This document shows, piece by piece, positions 43,965-54,127 of a DNA stretch of 64,000 bases (its first letter is position 1; each line of letters begins with the position of its first letter). The notes under the pieces are model-generated. The model was given only the letters and a program-made list of their open reading frames with translations, had not been told where the DNA came from and made no database searches. The translations under genes and the position numbers were made by a program. This DNA is from Gambelia wislizenii (lineage: Eukaryota; Chordata; Lepidosauria; Squamata; Crotaphytidae), in contig JAUMIR010000001.1 in the NCBI GenBank assembly GCA_030847615.1, positions 157,825,001-157,889,000 of the forward strand, in the 5' to 3' direction.

Positions 43965-44840
43965 TTTTTTTAAAATCTTGAAAATACAGATGAGGAATGG
44001 ACATTTCTTGGTCATGTTCTTGTCCCTCGATATAACACCAAACAAAGCTGTGGGTAAGTGACCAGTCTTAAGAACACAGTGATAATTTGTTTTAATCTTT
44101 AATACGACAAATCTTCAGTGATGGATTAAAAATGTTGGAACTGCAAGGGCTATAGTGCTGTCATTTCCATCTGTATTTATACTCTTTTTCATTTTATAAA
44201 AAGCTGCATTCTGATTTTTTAATATATATATATATATAAACAGTTCACTGTAAATTGATCATGATTAGTGCTGGGCATGGACCCTAGCACCAGCATACCA
44301 GAAAGTAGGACATCTGTTTCCTGCTTTCATAGAAAAGGGAAGGATGCCCAGCAAAAGCATGCCTTTTGCTGCCACCACCTGGTGACTCCAGTGAAAGGCC
44401 TATAAGTCGCTTGTTGCTGTTCTCCCTTCTCTTTTGCATGTGTCTACCCTTCTGCCCTTGTCGAGGGAATCTAAAGGTAGTGCCTGCTGCTCTGCTGGAA
44501 ATGAGTTTCAGTGGTTCTGTTTGTTATAAGACTGGATTTTTAATTTTTAATTTTTTTACAAAAATTGTTTTGTGGCCTCCATTTGTAGCTCAGTTTACAA
44601 GGAACTGTAGCAAACTGTTGAATAAAAATTATGGTGAACACGGTATGAAGACCATTTGCAATTTCAGATTATGCTGGATATGCATGTTTCCTAAAATATG
44701 CTCAATTTTTTTCTAACCAGCTAAGCCTAAAAGCATTGATTTCTATTTGTTCACTTCTTACTTGAACGTCTTCTTCTCCATCCTTCTTTTTCATTCTCAC
44801 CTCTTCATGTCTTTTCTGCTAATAACCCACCAATGTAGAC
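43965..44840. other. No gene seen
   Basis: (TA)n at about 44222-44238. The 116-residue frame at 44366-44716 shows no recognisable domain. Confidence 0.35.
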
Positions 44841-44845
44841 ATTTA

Positions 44846-45072
44846 GGAGATTTTCAGACTAGACTGTTATAGTGTTACTATTCCACTTTAACTGCTCTGG
44901 TTGCCTCCTGTGGAATTCTGGGGTTTGTAGTTTAGTGAAGCCTAAGAGCTCTCTGGCTGAGAGTTGCAAATGCCCCTCCCTAAACTGATTCAAATCCCAT
45001 GATTCAACAGGAGGCAGCCATAGCAAATATAGTGGAATAGTAACACTATAACAGTGTTGTCTGAAAATCTAG
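44846..45072. mobile_element. Chimeric MITE: family-C-type ends, other interior
   Basis: The left end GGAGATTTTCAGACTAGAC and right end GTTGTCTGAAAATCTAG are inverted complements, flanked by TTA on both sides (44843-44845, 45073-45075). The interior is TATTCCACTTTAACTGC, TCTGGGGTTTGTAGTTTAG, GAGCTCTCTGGCTGAGA, that is, the interior of the GGGCCCTTTCA-ended elements at 46256 and 20907. The last two bases of the right end are changed. Confidence 0.75.
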
Positions 45073-45176
45073 TTAAAGTCTAAAACTAGCCACCTTGTAA
45101 GCTTCTAATGGCAAAGATCAGTCTTTTGTGTTTATGTTATTCAACATCCCTGTGTACAGTGAAAGTTCTATATGTA

Positions 45177-45262
45177 TGTGTGTGCGTGCGTGCGTGCGTG
45201 CGTGCATGCATACATCTGTGTGTGTTTTAGTAGTATGACTAAGTATATATATATATATATAA
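45177..45262. repeat. (GTGC)n and (TA)n microsatellites
   Basis: GTGTGCGTGCGTGCGTGCGT at about 45177-45206, then (TA)n at about 45244-45261 directly before a unit shared with 26612. Confidence 0.85.
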
Positions 45263-45600
45263 AATTCTCTTGGGTATGTTGCCATTCCCAGTGTGCTGAT
45301 TGGCCACTTAGGAAACTCCCCAACCAGTCAAAGCTCTCTGTTGGCTAGCCAATCAGCACACTAGGAGCCGAAATGTGTGGAATGTTTCTGCTAGCTGCAG
45401 GCCCCGAGCTGTTCAGCCAAACCCCACACATGCAACTTGACCAGGTTTCTCACAGGTGCCTTGGGGGCCCACGCCACAATCCCAGGTGGGCTTACTCTTA
45501 CTTGGAAATAAAGCCCGACTGGGCTTCCTTTCCTGAGGAAGTGGCAGAACTTGGTCTACCCCTCCTCATGAAGCATGTTGGAGGAGCAGGATAACATAAC
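45263..45600. repeat. Repeat unit shared with 26612
   Basis: ATTCTCTTGGGTATGTTGCC and AGTGTGCTGATTGGCCACTT match 26617-26665. GTGCTGATTGGCCA (45295-45308) faces TAGCCAATCAGCAC (45346-45359) as an inverted repeat about 50 bp apart. The remainder, with TTACTTGGAAATAAAGCCC, is unclassified. Confidence 0.4.
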
Positions 45601-45604
45601 AATG

Positions 45605-45945
45605 TATGTTAAGCCAAGCCAGGTACAGCTATTTTATTTGATTTTATTTTTTAGTATTTAGCACCATCAAAATACTCTGGGTGTTTTCTTTTGCCAAATT
45701 TGTCATGCTGCAGTGCGTTAAGAAATGGATCATCATGACTGTCCATTTAAACAACAAACTTTGGCTTCAGTTCTATGATCCCTGCAAGGACATCTTGGGG
45801 GACTTGGGCATTTTTGCATCTCCCCCTATGGACAAAGTCTGCTGCCAGGTGCCTGCTAAAGAGCAAAAAAGGGAGATGCTCTAGGGGAAGCTGTGGATCT
45901 GAACTATTCCAGCATCCTTTGAGACTAAGAAAAAGAAATTTCTAG
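45605..45945. other. No feature recognised
   Basis: Unique-looking spacer. The short frame at 45681-45884 has no motif. Confidence 0.35.
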
Positions 45946-45949
45946 CATA

Positions 45950-46083
45950 AGCTTTGGATCTGATGAAGTGGGCTGAAGTCCACAAAAACTGATGGTAGAG
46001 ATATCTTTTTCATAGTTAGTCCCAAAGGTTCTACAGCATTACTTTACATCTTTTTATGCTGAAACAGACTAAGGCAGTTATTT
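45950..46083 (+). mobile_element. Penelope-like 3' terminal fragment
   Basis: GGATCTGATGAAGTGGGCTG and AAGTCCACAAAAACTGATGG, later TTATGCTGAAACAGACTAAG. Same order of words as 27655-27787. It is followed at once by a family-A MITE fragment. Confidence 0.5.
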
Positions 46084-46084
46084 T

Positions 46085-46161
46085 TGCCATGCGATCTGTG
46101 CACCCTTTCACAGTTATGTGGCGTCGTTATCACGTCGTATTTTGAATGTCTGATAAAGTCC
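46085..46161 (-). mobile_element. Family-A MITE, terminal fragment
   Basis: CGATCTGTGCACCCTTTCAC, GGCGTCGTTATCACGTCG, and the end GTCTGATAAAGTCC (46148-46161). It aligns with the last 75 bp of 49628-50205. The other end is missing. Confidence 0.65.
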
Positions 46162-46255
46162 ATAGTTAAACAGCTCCCAGCCTTATCAGAGTTCCCAGTC
46201 ACATGGAGCTTTGTAGCTGCTCACTCACCCCTCCTCTCTCCAGGTATGAGGATTA

Positions 46256-46471
46256 AGAGCCTTATTGCACTCTACTGTTATGGCAGTATCATTCCACTTC
46301 AACCGGTTTGACTGCCTCCTGTGATATTCTGGATTTTATAGTTTAGTGAGCTCTCTGGCTGAGAATGCTAAATGCCCCTCCCATAACTGCCAGTCCCAGG
46401 ATTCTGTAGGACGGAACCATGGCAGTTAAAGCGGAATCATAGCGCTATAATTGTGTAGTGTGAAAGGGCCC
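46256..46471. mobile_element. MITE with GGGCCCTTTCA ends, copy 3
   Basis: The left end GAGCCTTATTGCACTCTACTG pairs imperfectly with the right end TTGTGTAGTGTGAAAGGGCCC. Arms TCATTCCACTTCAAC and GCGGAATCATAGC. It shares GAGCTCTCTGGCTGAGAA and AATGCCCCTCCC with 44846. Confidence 0.7.
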
Positions 46472-46709
46472 TTGTACTTGTATTGTACTTCAGCTCCCCA
46501 CAAACATATGCATGACATTCACAGTGTAATCTGTGAATAAAGAACAGAAGTGAATAAAGTGCAAGTTTCAAAGGGGATTAATAGAGCAGATAGCCTGGGA
46601 TGACTAAAGAAAGCAAGGTAAGTCATATATCTTATACTATACATTTTAAGCTATGTTTTATAATTAAACAGCCTAATCAATTGGACTACAGTATTAATAA
46701 AAAAAAATT

Positions 46710-46842
46710 CTAATCACCACAGCAAATACTGAAGCTTTTCAGATAGATAGGAACTGACCAACCCAGCTTGAGTATACTAACAAGATTAACGGGGCACAAT
46801 GAATGACAATGGCAGGGGGTGGGTGATGTATCAGTGGAGTGG
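46710..46842. repeat. Direct repeat A, first copy
   Basis: 133 bp (TACTGAAGCTTTTCAGATAG .. TGATGTATCAGTGGAGTGG) repeated at 48244-48376 with only a few differences and the same orientation. Part of the local rearrangement described in the findings. Confidence 0.8.
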
Positions 46843-47300
46843 TAAATCTTCTCTTGGTTTTAGTCTCACTATGCAGTTTTAAAAAGCTTACCAGGGTATT
46901 GAAACCTATCCCCAAAATTGGTTCAGCACCTTAAATAGTACCTTTAAAGTTTGTACCTTTACAATAGTACCTTTAGAGACCAGAATAGACTCGCAACCCA
47001 AGAGGATGGGATCCACCAGCTGCCATTGATGATGAAACTAGACCTTGACTATACACCAGCTGCCATTGATGATGAAACTAGGCTTTGGTTACATAGATAA
47101 CAAAATAAAGATATTATAACAAAATAATATATTACTTATATTTATTTATATATTTATAATTATTTATATATTATAAAACATATTATAACAAAACTAGGCC
47201 TTGACTGAATTTCGTATGAAATTCAGACTACTTTGGCCCAGAGTTGTGGCACACAAAATTCAGACTACTCTGGCCCAGATTTAAGTGCCACACATGCCAA
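46843..47300. repeat. Interspersed repeat with short tandems
   Basis: The first 110 bp contain CCTATCCCCAAAATTGGTTC and CAGCACCTTAAATAG, placing it with 11085-11295 and 16153-16813. A 40-bp unit (CACCAGCTGCCATTGATGAT..) is repeated at 47014 and 47054. A 37-bp unit (ATTCAGACTACTTTGGCCCA) is repeated at 47221 and 47258. The AT-rich block 47083-47193 interrupts it. Confidence 0.55.
47083..47193. repeat. Direct repeat B, first copy
   Basis: AT-rich block CTTTGGTTACATAGATAACA to TATTATAACAAAA, repeated at 47938-48062. It is flanked by AAACTAGGC on the left and AAACTAGGC on the right (ends 47080-47083 and about 47199), as if copied into that short word. Confidence 0.75.
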
Positions 47301-47339
47301 AGCCTGATCTGCATTTGAATTTTTACTAGGCATCCATGC

Positions 47340-47600
47340 AAAGCTGTTACTCACACTTGCCTCTGAGCTTCAGGAAAAGCAAAGCCCCAGTGGTAGCCAT
47401 TCTCTCTGAAGCCAGAACGGGCAGCCCTCCTGGCCATCACGAGGTTAGCCTCCTGTTCTGGCTTCAGAGAGAGCAACTACTACTAGAGTTTTGCTTTTCC
47501 AGCACACCCTCGCCCCTCTGAGCTCCGGGAAAAACGAAGCCCCAGCAGTTGCCGCTCTCTCTAAAGCCAGAATGGACAGCCTACCATGCCATTTTGAGCA
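47340..47600. repeat. Inverted and direct repeat block
   Basis: TCTCTCTGAAGCCAGAAC (about 47400-47417) faces GTTCTGGCTTCAGAGAGA (47454-47471). The outer arms GGAAAAGCAAA and TTTTGCTTTTCC also pair. A direct copy of the left arm follows at 47517-47573 (GAGCTCCGGG, AAGCCCCAGCAG, TCTCTAAAGCCAGAATGG). Class unknown. The 154-residue frame at 47491-47955 is probably incidental. Confidence 0.55.
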
Positions 47601-47937
47601 ATTACAGCTGAGGCTCTGCCTTTGGAATAAGAAGTGGCACCAAGGAGCGGGGAAATGGTGGCACCTCAGGCAGTGCTTCTTCTTCCTCTCCTCCCCACCC
47701 CCCCATGCATGTCATGTGACATTATCGGGTCAGATTCGGTGCATCAGGATTTTTCACTTGTGTAAGTGCCAAGGTGGTTGCTGGTATGATCCAAGGTTAG
47801 ATGTTCCTGCCTTCCTCCTAATATCCCCTTCCTGTTCATCTTTGATAGAGATTTCGGGTTTGATAGAGATATGCAGTGTGTATTATAGAAACGGATACTT
47901 CCAAAATGCAATACTCTGCCTTAATAATCTCAGAAAT

Positions 47938-48062
47938 CTTTGGTTACATAGATAACAAAATAAAGATATTATAACAAAATAATATATTACTTATATTTAT
48001 AATATATAAATAATATATTATTTATATATTATAAAACATATTATAACAAAATAAAGATATTC
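47938..48062. repeat. Direct repeat B, second copy
   Basis: Nearly identical to 47083-47193 over CTTTGGTTACATAGATAACA..ATTACTTATATTTAT, with small indels in the AT-rich core. Confidence 0.75.
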
Positions 48063-48243
48063 CAAAGTGAGGTTTCAGGATTTCATTTTTTGCTATGGGG
48101 CAGCAAAGGTCAAGAGCAAAATCGAACATGTTATATCTGGTTTATATTTGGCAAATTTATTTTCCCTTTTCATTGATGTCCGTGCATTGCTCTAGTCTGG
48201 CTTTTGGGAAACTGCATCTTGCTATTAATAAAATTGTTCTTTT

Positions 48244-48376
48244 CTAACTACCACAGAAAATACTGAAGCTTTTCAGATAGACAGGAACTGACCAACCCAG
48301 CTTGAGTATACTAACAAGATTAAAGGGGCACAATGAATGACAATGGCAGGGGGTGGCTGATGTATCAGTGGGGTGG
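48244..48376. repeat. Direct repeat A, second copy
   Basis: Matches 46710-46842 in the same orientation, 1534 bp downstream. Confidence 0.8.
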
Positions 48377-48392
48377 GGCAGAAATGACTATT

Positions 48393-48597
48393 GCTGCTGC
48401 CAAACTGCAGAAATAATGCAGTTTGACACCACTTTAACTATAATAGCTCCCTCCTATGGAATCCTGGGATTTGTAGTTTGCTATGGCAGAGAAGGCTAAA
48501 TATCTCACAAAACTACAAATCCCAGAACTCCATAGCATTGAGCCATAGCAGGTAATGCGGTGTCAAACTGCATTGTTTCTGCAGTGTAGCTGCAGCC
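48393..48597. mobile_element. MITE with CTGCAGAAATAATGCAG ends
   Basis: The right end reads GTGTCAAACTGCATTG, TTTCTGCAGTGTAGCTGCAG. The left has CTGCAGAAATAATGCAGTTT and GACACCACTTTAACTATA, the complement with decay at the very start. The centre CCTATGGAATCCTGGGATTT / CAAATCCCAGAACTCCATAG is the same interior module as in 20907 and 46256. No clean target duplication. Likely hAT-type. Confidence 0.65.
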
Positions 48598-48599
48598 TT

Positions 48600-49625
48600 T
48601 GAGAAATGCAGGATACAAGTCTCCCTTCTCAAGAAAAGTAAGGCACAGTGCTCTCTTTTTTGTAACACTGAATGCAGACATGCCAGATGCTTTCTTTCCT
48701 CAGTATGAGCCAATACTTTAGTGCAACTAGAACATTTTTACATTGCTATGTCATAGAATGACCTGACATTAATGGACAGAGCCACAGAACTTGGTAGACC
48801 TGGTATAAAGGAGATTAGAATCAAACAATAGACATCTTGACATCCCCTGGTTTATAACCACACAACCACACACATCTTTGGGAACTTGGAAAGGTCAACA
48901 AGATCAGCATTCCCATCTTCAAAAAACATTTTAGATGTTAAACTTTTTTCTCTGCTATATTAGCATTGCTATTTAGGGGCGGCATGCCTTTGTTTATACA
49001 CTTCTATAATGAGGCATTATGGAGCGCATTTCATTTTATTTTATTTTAGAAAAAACAATATTAAAGTTTACTGCATGTTGTTTGTCAAATGTTCCAATAG
49101 CTCCTATTGCCCTTAATGGTCATGTGTATCTTATTATGCAGATGTTGACATTTCCAGACCTCTTCCCCAGCATTATTAATGTGTCACACACACAAAAGTA
49201 AAAGACAAGAAAGTTCAAGACATTTTAAAACAGTGCATTGAACTTTCTGAGTGGTTCACAGCAACAACTCAAGTTGACTGCTGCAAGCATAATCATCACT
49301 TGATGTCTCAGCACTCTCACTATCACCTGTGCAAACCATCCAAAACCGGCCCTATCATTAGGCAAAGTGAAGCAGTCACTTCAGGCAGCAGATGCTAGAG
49401 GGTGGCAGCAAGTGATTGAAGGGGGAAATCTGTGTTGCATCACTAAGCCAACCTGCTACCTTTAAATGAGGTCAAGGATGTTGTTATGTAGGCAGTGATG
49501 AAGGAACATACAACTAGTTAGCTTTTTCACACAAAATTGGAGGGCACATCATCTTGTCCGTTGCCTTGGGGGTAGAATGGCATTTGCCAACCTTGGAAAA
49601 ATCTAATCTGAAATGTAATGTGTCT
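48600..49625. other. No gene seen
   Basis: A stretch near 49340-49450 (GAAGCAGTCACTTCAGGCAG) resembles a common squamate repeat fragment. Otherwise unique-looking. Confidence 0.35.
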
Positions 49626-49627
49626 CA

Positions 49628-50205
49628 GGACTTTATCAAACCACCAAACTTTATAAACGTCCTTTTGCTGGCATATTTTGAAGTGTTTTTATGCCTGCAA
49701 AAGAACCCCCTTGATCAGACCTACCTTTAGCAGCATTAAAGAGGCAGCCCCAGCATAAAGAGAGCATGAACAGAGCTCCGTTTACATCTGGGTTTGAGAT
49801 CTTGGTGGTTGTCGCGAGAAGATGCAAGCATGGCAAATTTAAAAAATAAAGCAAAATAAACACACAAAGCAGAGACACAAGCACAGAAACACACTTTTAA
49901 AATCACAAGTAAACCAGGGAGGTTCATAAAAAGAGTTTCCCCTATCTGGCCATCATGATCTCACCTGGAAGTGTTCTGTCATCGACATTGTATTCCCATG
50001 AGCACAACGGCATGAAGTTGCAAACACTGGCAATGCCAGCAAAAAAGCGCCATGGCAGATCAATTGATGGGTTGGCCCATCAATAAAAAGGAACGGCTTT
50101 TTGACAAGACATGATCACGAACTGATGGCATCATATGATCTGCACACCCTTTTGCATTCATTAGGCGTCGTTATGGTGCCATATTTGCCTGGTCTGATAA
50201 AGTCC
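49628..50205 (-). mobile_element. Family-A MITE, TSD TCA
   Basis: The left end GGACTTTATCAAACC and right end GGTCTGATAAAGTCC are inverted complements with mismatches. A perfect 3-bp duplication TCA lies at 49625-49627 and 50206-50208. The interior is in minus orientation: ATAAAAAGAGTTTCCCCTA, CATCAATAAAAAGGAACGGC and CACCTGGAAGTGTTCTGTC match the complement of 11-616 and 56452. Full length (578 bp). Several minus-strand frames (49651-49927) are shadows. Confidence 0.85.
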
Positions 50206-50209
50206 TCAG

Positions 50210-50630
50210 TTTGTACCAGGTCATTGCCAAAATTCTGTATGATTTCTGGTGGAGCATAATTTTTACCAGCATTCTTCTTCTGGGCTTCCTCTCCCACCCC
50301 ATGTTCAAGGTCAGCATGAGGTGAACATTCTCATGACCAATCAGAGCCTGGTGGAGCTACTGATTGGCCAAGTGTTTGCACCTCATTGCTGTCAGCTGAG
50401 AAGGGGGGCTCTGTGCCAGGATGTACTAGATATCTGCTTTTGCAATGACCTCAAAAATGCATATAATAGCATGTGTCACCAATAGGATTCCAGTCCACGT
50501 GAAAATTGTGTCTCTATTGATTGATCTGTGAGAGCAGATTCACACACATAAGCCATCATGGGATATTGCCAAAAACAGAATGGTTAACTGAAATATGTTT
50601 TTAGCATCCAGGGCTTACCTTACTAGCTGA
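50210..50630. other. No gene seen
   Basis: A 430-bp spacer between two family-A copies. The 78-residue frame at 50249-50485 shows no motif. Confidence 0.35.
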
Positions 50631-50636
50631 TACTAA

Positions 50637-51527
50637 GAACTTTATCAAACCACCTCATTTTCTGTTCTTTTGCTGACATAATTTGTGACATTTTTATGAC
50701 TGCAAAAGAACCCCCTTTACCACACTTACCTTGTATCCCATCCAAAGACAGCGTCTGCAATGAATGAGGAGTGAACGAGCTCCATTCACTTCCTGGAATG
50801 AAATCCTGCAGATTCTCGCAAGAAGATGCGAGCGTGGGAAATTAAAAAAAAAACAGAAAAGGTTTTTAAAAGCACATAAACACACTTTAAAAGTCCCAAG
50901 TAAGCTAGGGAGGGTCATAAAAAGAGTGTCACCTACCTGGATGTCACAATCTCACCCGGAACTGTTCTGGCTGAACCAGCCATTGATGCCGTATTCATGG
51001 GGTCGGGGAGGTGCAAGGTTTCAAATGCTGGCAATGCTGGCAAAAAAAACCCCAAAACACCACAGCTTGGGCCATCAATAAAATAGAACAGCTTATTTAC
51101 AAGACATAGGAGATTTTCACACGGGGGAAATAACCCCTGTAGAGATCGGGAGAAAAACAGGGCTGTTCCAGTTCCAGCACTCCGTTTCGCACACCCCCTT
51201 CCTTCTCCCATTATCCTCCCTCCATCCTGCTTCCATTTCCCTCCCGCTATTTTTTTACTAACAAAAGTTTTTCGTTAGTAAATAATAGCGGAACATAGCG
51301 GGAGGGAAATGGAAGCAGGACAGAGGGAGAACAAATGGAGATTGGGAGAAGGACGGGTGTGTGTGAAATGGAGCGCTGGCAGAGAAACAGACCCGTTTCT
51401 CTCCAGATCTCCATGGGGTTATTTCCCCCATGTGAAAGTCTCCATAAACGCGAAAAGATGACACCATCTGGCATGCGCTCCCTTTCACGTTTATGTGGCA
51501 TCATGTTGGCTGCGTCTGATAAAGTCC
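50637..51527 (-). mobile_element. Family-A MITE, TSD TAA, interrupted
   Basis: The left end GAACTTTATCAAACC (first G-to-A change) and right end GTCTGATAAAGTCC have TAA on both sides (50634-50636, 51528-51530). The interior matches 49628-50205, including AAAAGAGTGTCACCTACCTGG and GAACGAGCTCCATTCACTTCC. A complete family-C MITE (51109-51443) sits within it. Without that insert it would be about 550 bp. Confidence 0.85.
51109..51443. mobile_element. Family-C MITE nested in family A, TSD ATA
   Basis: The ends GGAGATTTTCACACGGGGGA and TCCCCCATGTGAAAGTCTCC, with ATA on each side (51106-51108, 51444-51446). The interior is symmetric: ATCGGGAG, CCCTCCATCCTGCTTCC / GGAAGCAGGACAGAGGGAG, and a GTTAGTAAA / TTTTTTACTAAC loop near 51258-51284. 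The intact duplication shows it jumped into the family-A element. Confidence 0.85.
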
Positions 51528-51529
51528 TA

Positions 51530-51910
51530 ACACTACACCACACTTCATAATGTAATAATTACATGCAAACTAAGGCACTTTTTATTTTGACTCAACTATC
51601 TATTTCATTAATAGAGAGGTTGGTTTGCATCCAGTGTTATATGAATGGTAGTCTCCAACATGGTGATTCCCTCCTAGCATTGTGCCCTACTCTGAACTAT
51701 CTCTCTTTGTCTTGGGAAGGCCTACAAGAAAGTCTGGGGATAGGGCACAAGGATGGGTTTCACATCAGTAGAAGGAAATTGCTGAAAAATTAGCAGGAGT
51801 AGCTTGATTTATAGGAGTGCTCCCTCTCATGAACACCTTTGGAGCTAGTGACATCCTGCACTCCCAAGGTGCCCACATGGGCTATGATCACATATGAATT
51901 TGACCAGAAT
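51530..51910. other. No feature recognised
   Basis: Unique-looking spacer. Confidence 0.35.
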
Positions 51911-51912
51911 AT

Positions 51913-52144
51913 GGAGCCCTGGTGGTGCAGTGGTTAAATGCTGGTACCACAACCACAAGGGTTGTGAGTTTAATCCCAGAGGGCTCCAAGGTTGACTCAG
52001 CCTTCCATCTTTCCATAGGTTGGTAAAATGAGTACCCAGCTTGTTGGGGCAATTAGCTAACACATATTGTAAACCACTTAGGGAGTGCTTTGCACTGATA
52101 AGTGGTATCGAAATAAAAATGCTATTGCTAAAAAATGCTATTGC
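51913..52144 (+). mobile_element. Sauria-type tRNA SINE with a different tail
   Basis: The head GGAGCCCTGGTGGTGCAGTG, the B-box-like GTGAGTTTAATCCC and the body up to GCAATTAGCTAACACATATT match 31198-31467. The tail instead is GTAAACCACTTAGGGAGTGC, TGATAAGTGGTATCGAAATA and a GCTATTGCTA repeat. This tail is the form usually linked to a BovB/RTE-type LINE in Sauria SINEs, while 31198 and 54989 carry an L2-like tail. Confidence 0.8.
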
Positions 52145-53050
52145 AGAACATGAACTGCCAAAATCTACCAGTGAGTAATGAGAGACTCAACTGTTTATAT
52201 AGTTCAGAGGTTTGAGTGTGCAGAGCTAGCTGCATGTCAAAATTCTTATGAACTTTGAACAGAATTTTTTACTGGAACAATACATATGGTCTGAATGTAT
52301 CCTAATATTTTTTTTACCGTATATTATATATTGTATTGGTTTATTGAGGAACATATGATGATATACTGGAAGATGTGCTTGCACTGCATTTTTGTTAAAA
52401 ATGTAGGCTGAGCATGTTCTACTAGAAGCAGTGTCACATGCATAAAGTAAGTGCCATTTTTATTGTGCTCTTTATTTCTCCACCCTCTGTATACTGAAAA
52501 TGCAGCCATCCACATCTTAGAATTGTCAAAGCTGCACTCCAGCATTTAGAATGAGAAGTCACTATCCCAAATAAGCAAAACATAAGCAACACAGGGGACA
52601 AAAGTCTTATACTGTTGTCATTTTTGTTTATTTAAATAAACCAAAAAAGAAACAGAAGACTGTAATGAGACAAAAGGCCTGTAGCAAAAGGAAAAATAAA
52701 CATGACATTAAAAAAAGTCCTTACTGCTGAATTAACATAATAAAAATATGGATTGCCTCTTTTCTATGGGGGGAGTGGTATTTTCCCCATCTCTCCACTT
52801 GAAGGACAGACTGTGGGATCCACATCTTTTCCATAATTGACAGTGGAAGAAATAATGAATAGCAAATGACAGGAGTCATCTTTCCATAACAGATTAACTC
52901 ACATGAAGAATATCATTTTTAGATAGAGGCTGGAGGGAACATTTTCTTTAAAAATACACGAAACTACATCTGACGTGTTGTCCCAGCTTTGTTCATTTTT
53001 ATTAATTATTTTCCCATTGTTTATAAGTAATTAATAATCATTATTATTTT
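52145..53050. other. No gene seen
   Basis: AT-rich sequence without recognisable content. Confidence 0.35.
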
Positions 53051-53053
53051 TAA

Positions 53054-53277
53054 TTGTTGTTGTGTGCCTTCAAGTTGACTTTGCCTTATGGCGACTGGCT
53101 CATCGGATGTTCTTGGTAAAATCTACTCAGAGTAGCTTACCCATTGCATTCCTCTAAGGCTGAGAGACTGTGACTTGCCTAAGGTCACTCAGTGGGTTTC
53201 CAAGGCTGAGTGCAGATTCAAACTGTGATCTCTCAGTCCTAGTCAGGCACTCAAACCGCTAAACCACACTGGCTCAT
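53054..53277 (-). mobile_element. tRNA-derived SINE, full length
   Basis: The minus strand reads GAGCCAGTGTGGTTTAGCGG (A-box region), CTGACTAGGACTGAGAG, a decayed B box (AGTTTGAATCTG), CTGAGTGACCTTAGGCAAGT and TTGAAGGCACACAACAACAA. Same family as 6544-6735, with the promoter head better preserved. Confidence 0.75.
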
Positions 53278-53279
53278 TA

Positions 53280-53690
53280 GCTTTCAACAGGAAAGACAGT
53301 ATAGTACAGACAGTGCAGTATATACAGTACAGAGGAAAAGAGGCAGAAGTCTTCTTAGACAACCTACCCAAATCTGGAATGGCCCAGATGTACTGGGTTA
53401 CACCTCCTGGTTGGGGAATGAATGTTGGGCATCAGGTCATAGATGACTAGAAGGCATCAGTTTGGGAATGACAGGTCTACGACATGATGAATTCCCTTGG
53501 AGGCGAAACATCTCATGAGCTGGAGCCTTCATAGGGTGTGGCAGGGCTTTGTTTTCACCCATGTTCCATTCATTCTACCTGGTATGTGCTGACCAAGCCA
53601 TTGTGGCAAAAGACTGGGAGCTGAGGAAGCTTGTGTGCTCCTTCCATATCTTTGGGCTTTTTTTGGGGGGGGGGGTCATTGAATGTGATT
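53280..53690. other. No gene seen
   Basis: Unique-looking, with a G10 run at about 53666-53675. Confidence 0.35.
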
Positions 53691-53692
53691 TG

Positions 53693-53935
53693 GGAGATTT
53701 TCAGACGGGGAAATAACCCCCGTGGAGATCGAGAGAGAAATGGGGCTGTTCCGCTGCCAACGGTGATGTTCTTCGTTAGTAAAGAATAGCAGAAGGAAAA
53801 TGCAAGCAGGACAGAGGGAAAACAAATGGAGATTGTGAGAAGAACGGGGGTGTGCAAAATGGAGCGCTGGCAGCAGAACAGCCCCGTTTCTCTCCCAATC
53901 TCCACGGGGGTTATTTCCCCCATCTGAAAATCTCT
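53693..53935. mobile_element. Family-C MITE, internally deleted
   Basis: The left end GGAGATTTTCAGACGGGGAA and right end TTCCCCCATCTGAAAATCTC, with TTG and TTA at the flanks (2 of 3 matching). The left arm between the outer part and GTTCTTCGTTAGTAAAGAAT is lost, so only 243 bp remain against about 335 in the copy at 51109. Confidence 0.75.
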
Positions 53936-54127
53936 TTACAGTCTCATCACCTCAGCTGAATGAAACTGTGTGCTGTATGCAAACATAGGAAATTGTCAGG
54001 TATCAGCATTCCCAAATTCATAGAGCACAAGTTTCAGGGTTTGTCAGAAAGCTTTATTACCAGAAATCCAGGGAGCATACAAAACAAAGTTGTTGCTGAG
54101 ACTGAATGCCTAATGGACACACTCTAA

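Noticed and set aside
44366..44716. A 116-residue open frame
   Set aside because: No motif, signal or splice context that would support a gene.
47491..47955. A 154-residue open frame
   Set aside because: It starts in a repeat arm and shows no domain. Composition is random-like and it covers the inverted/direct repeat block.
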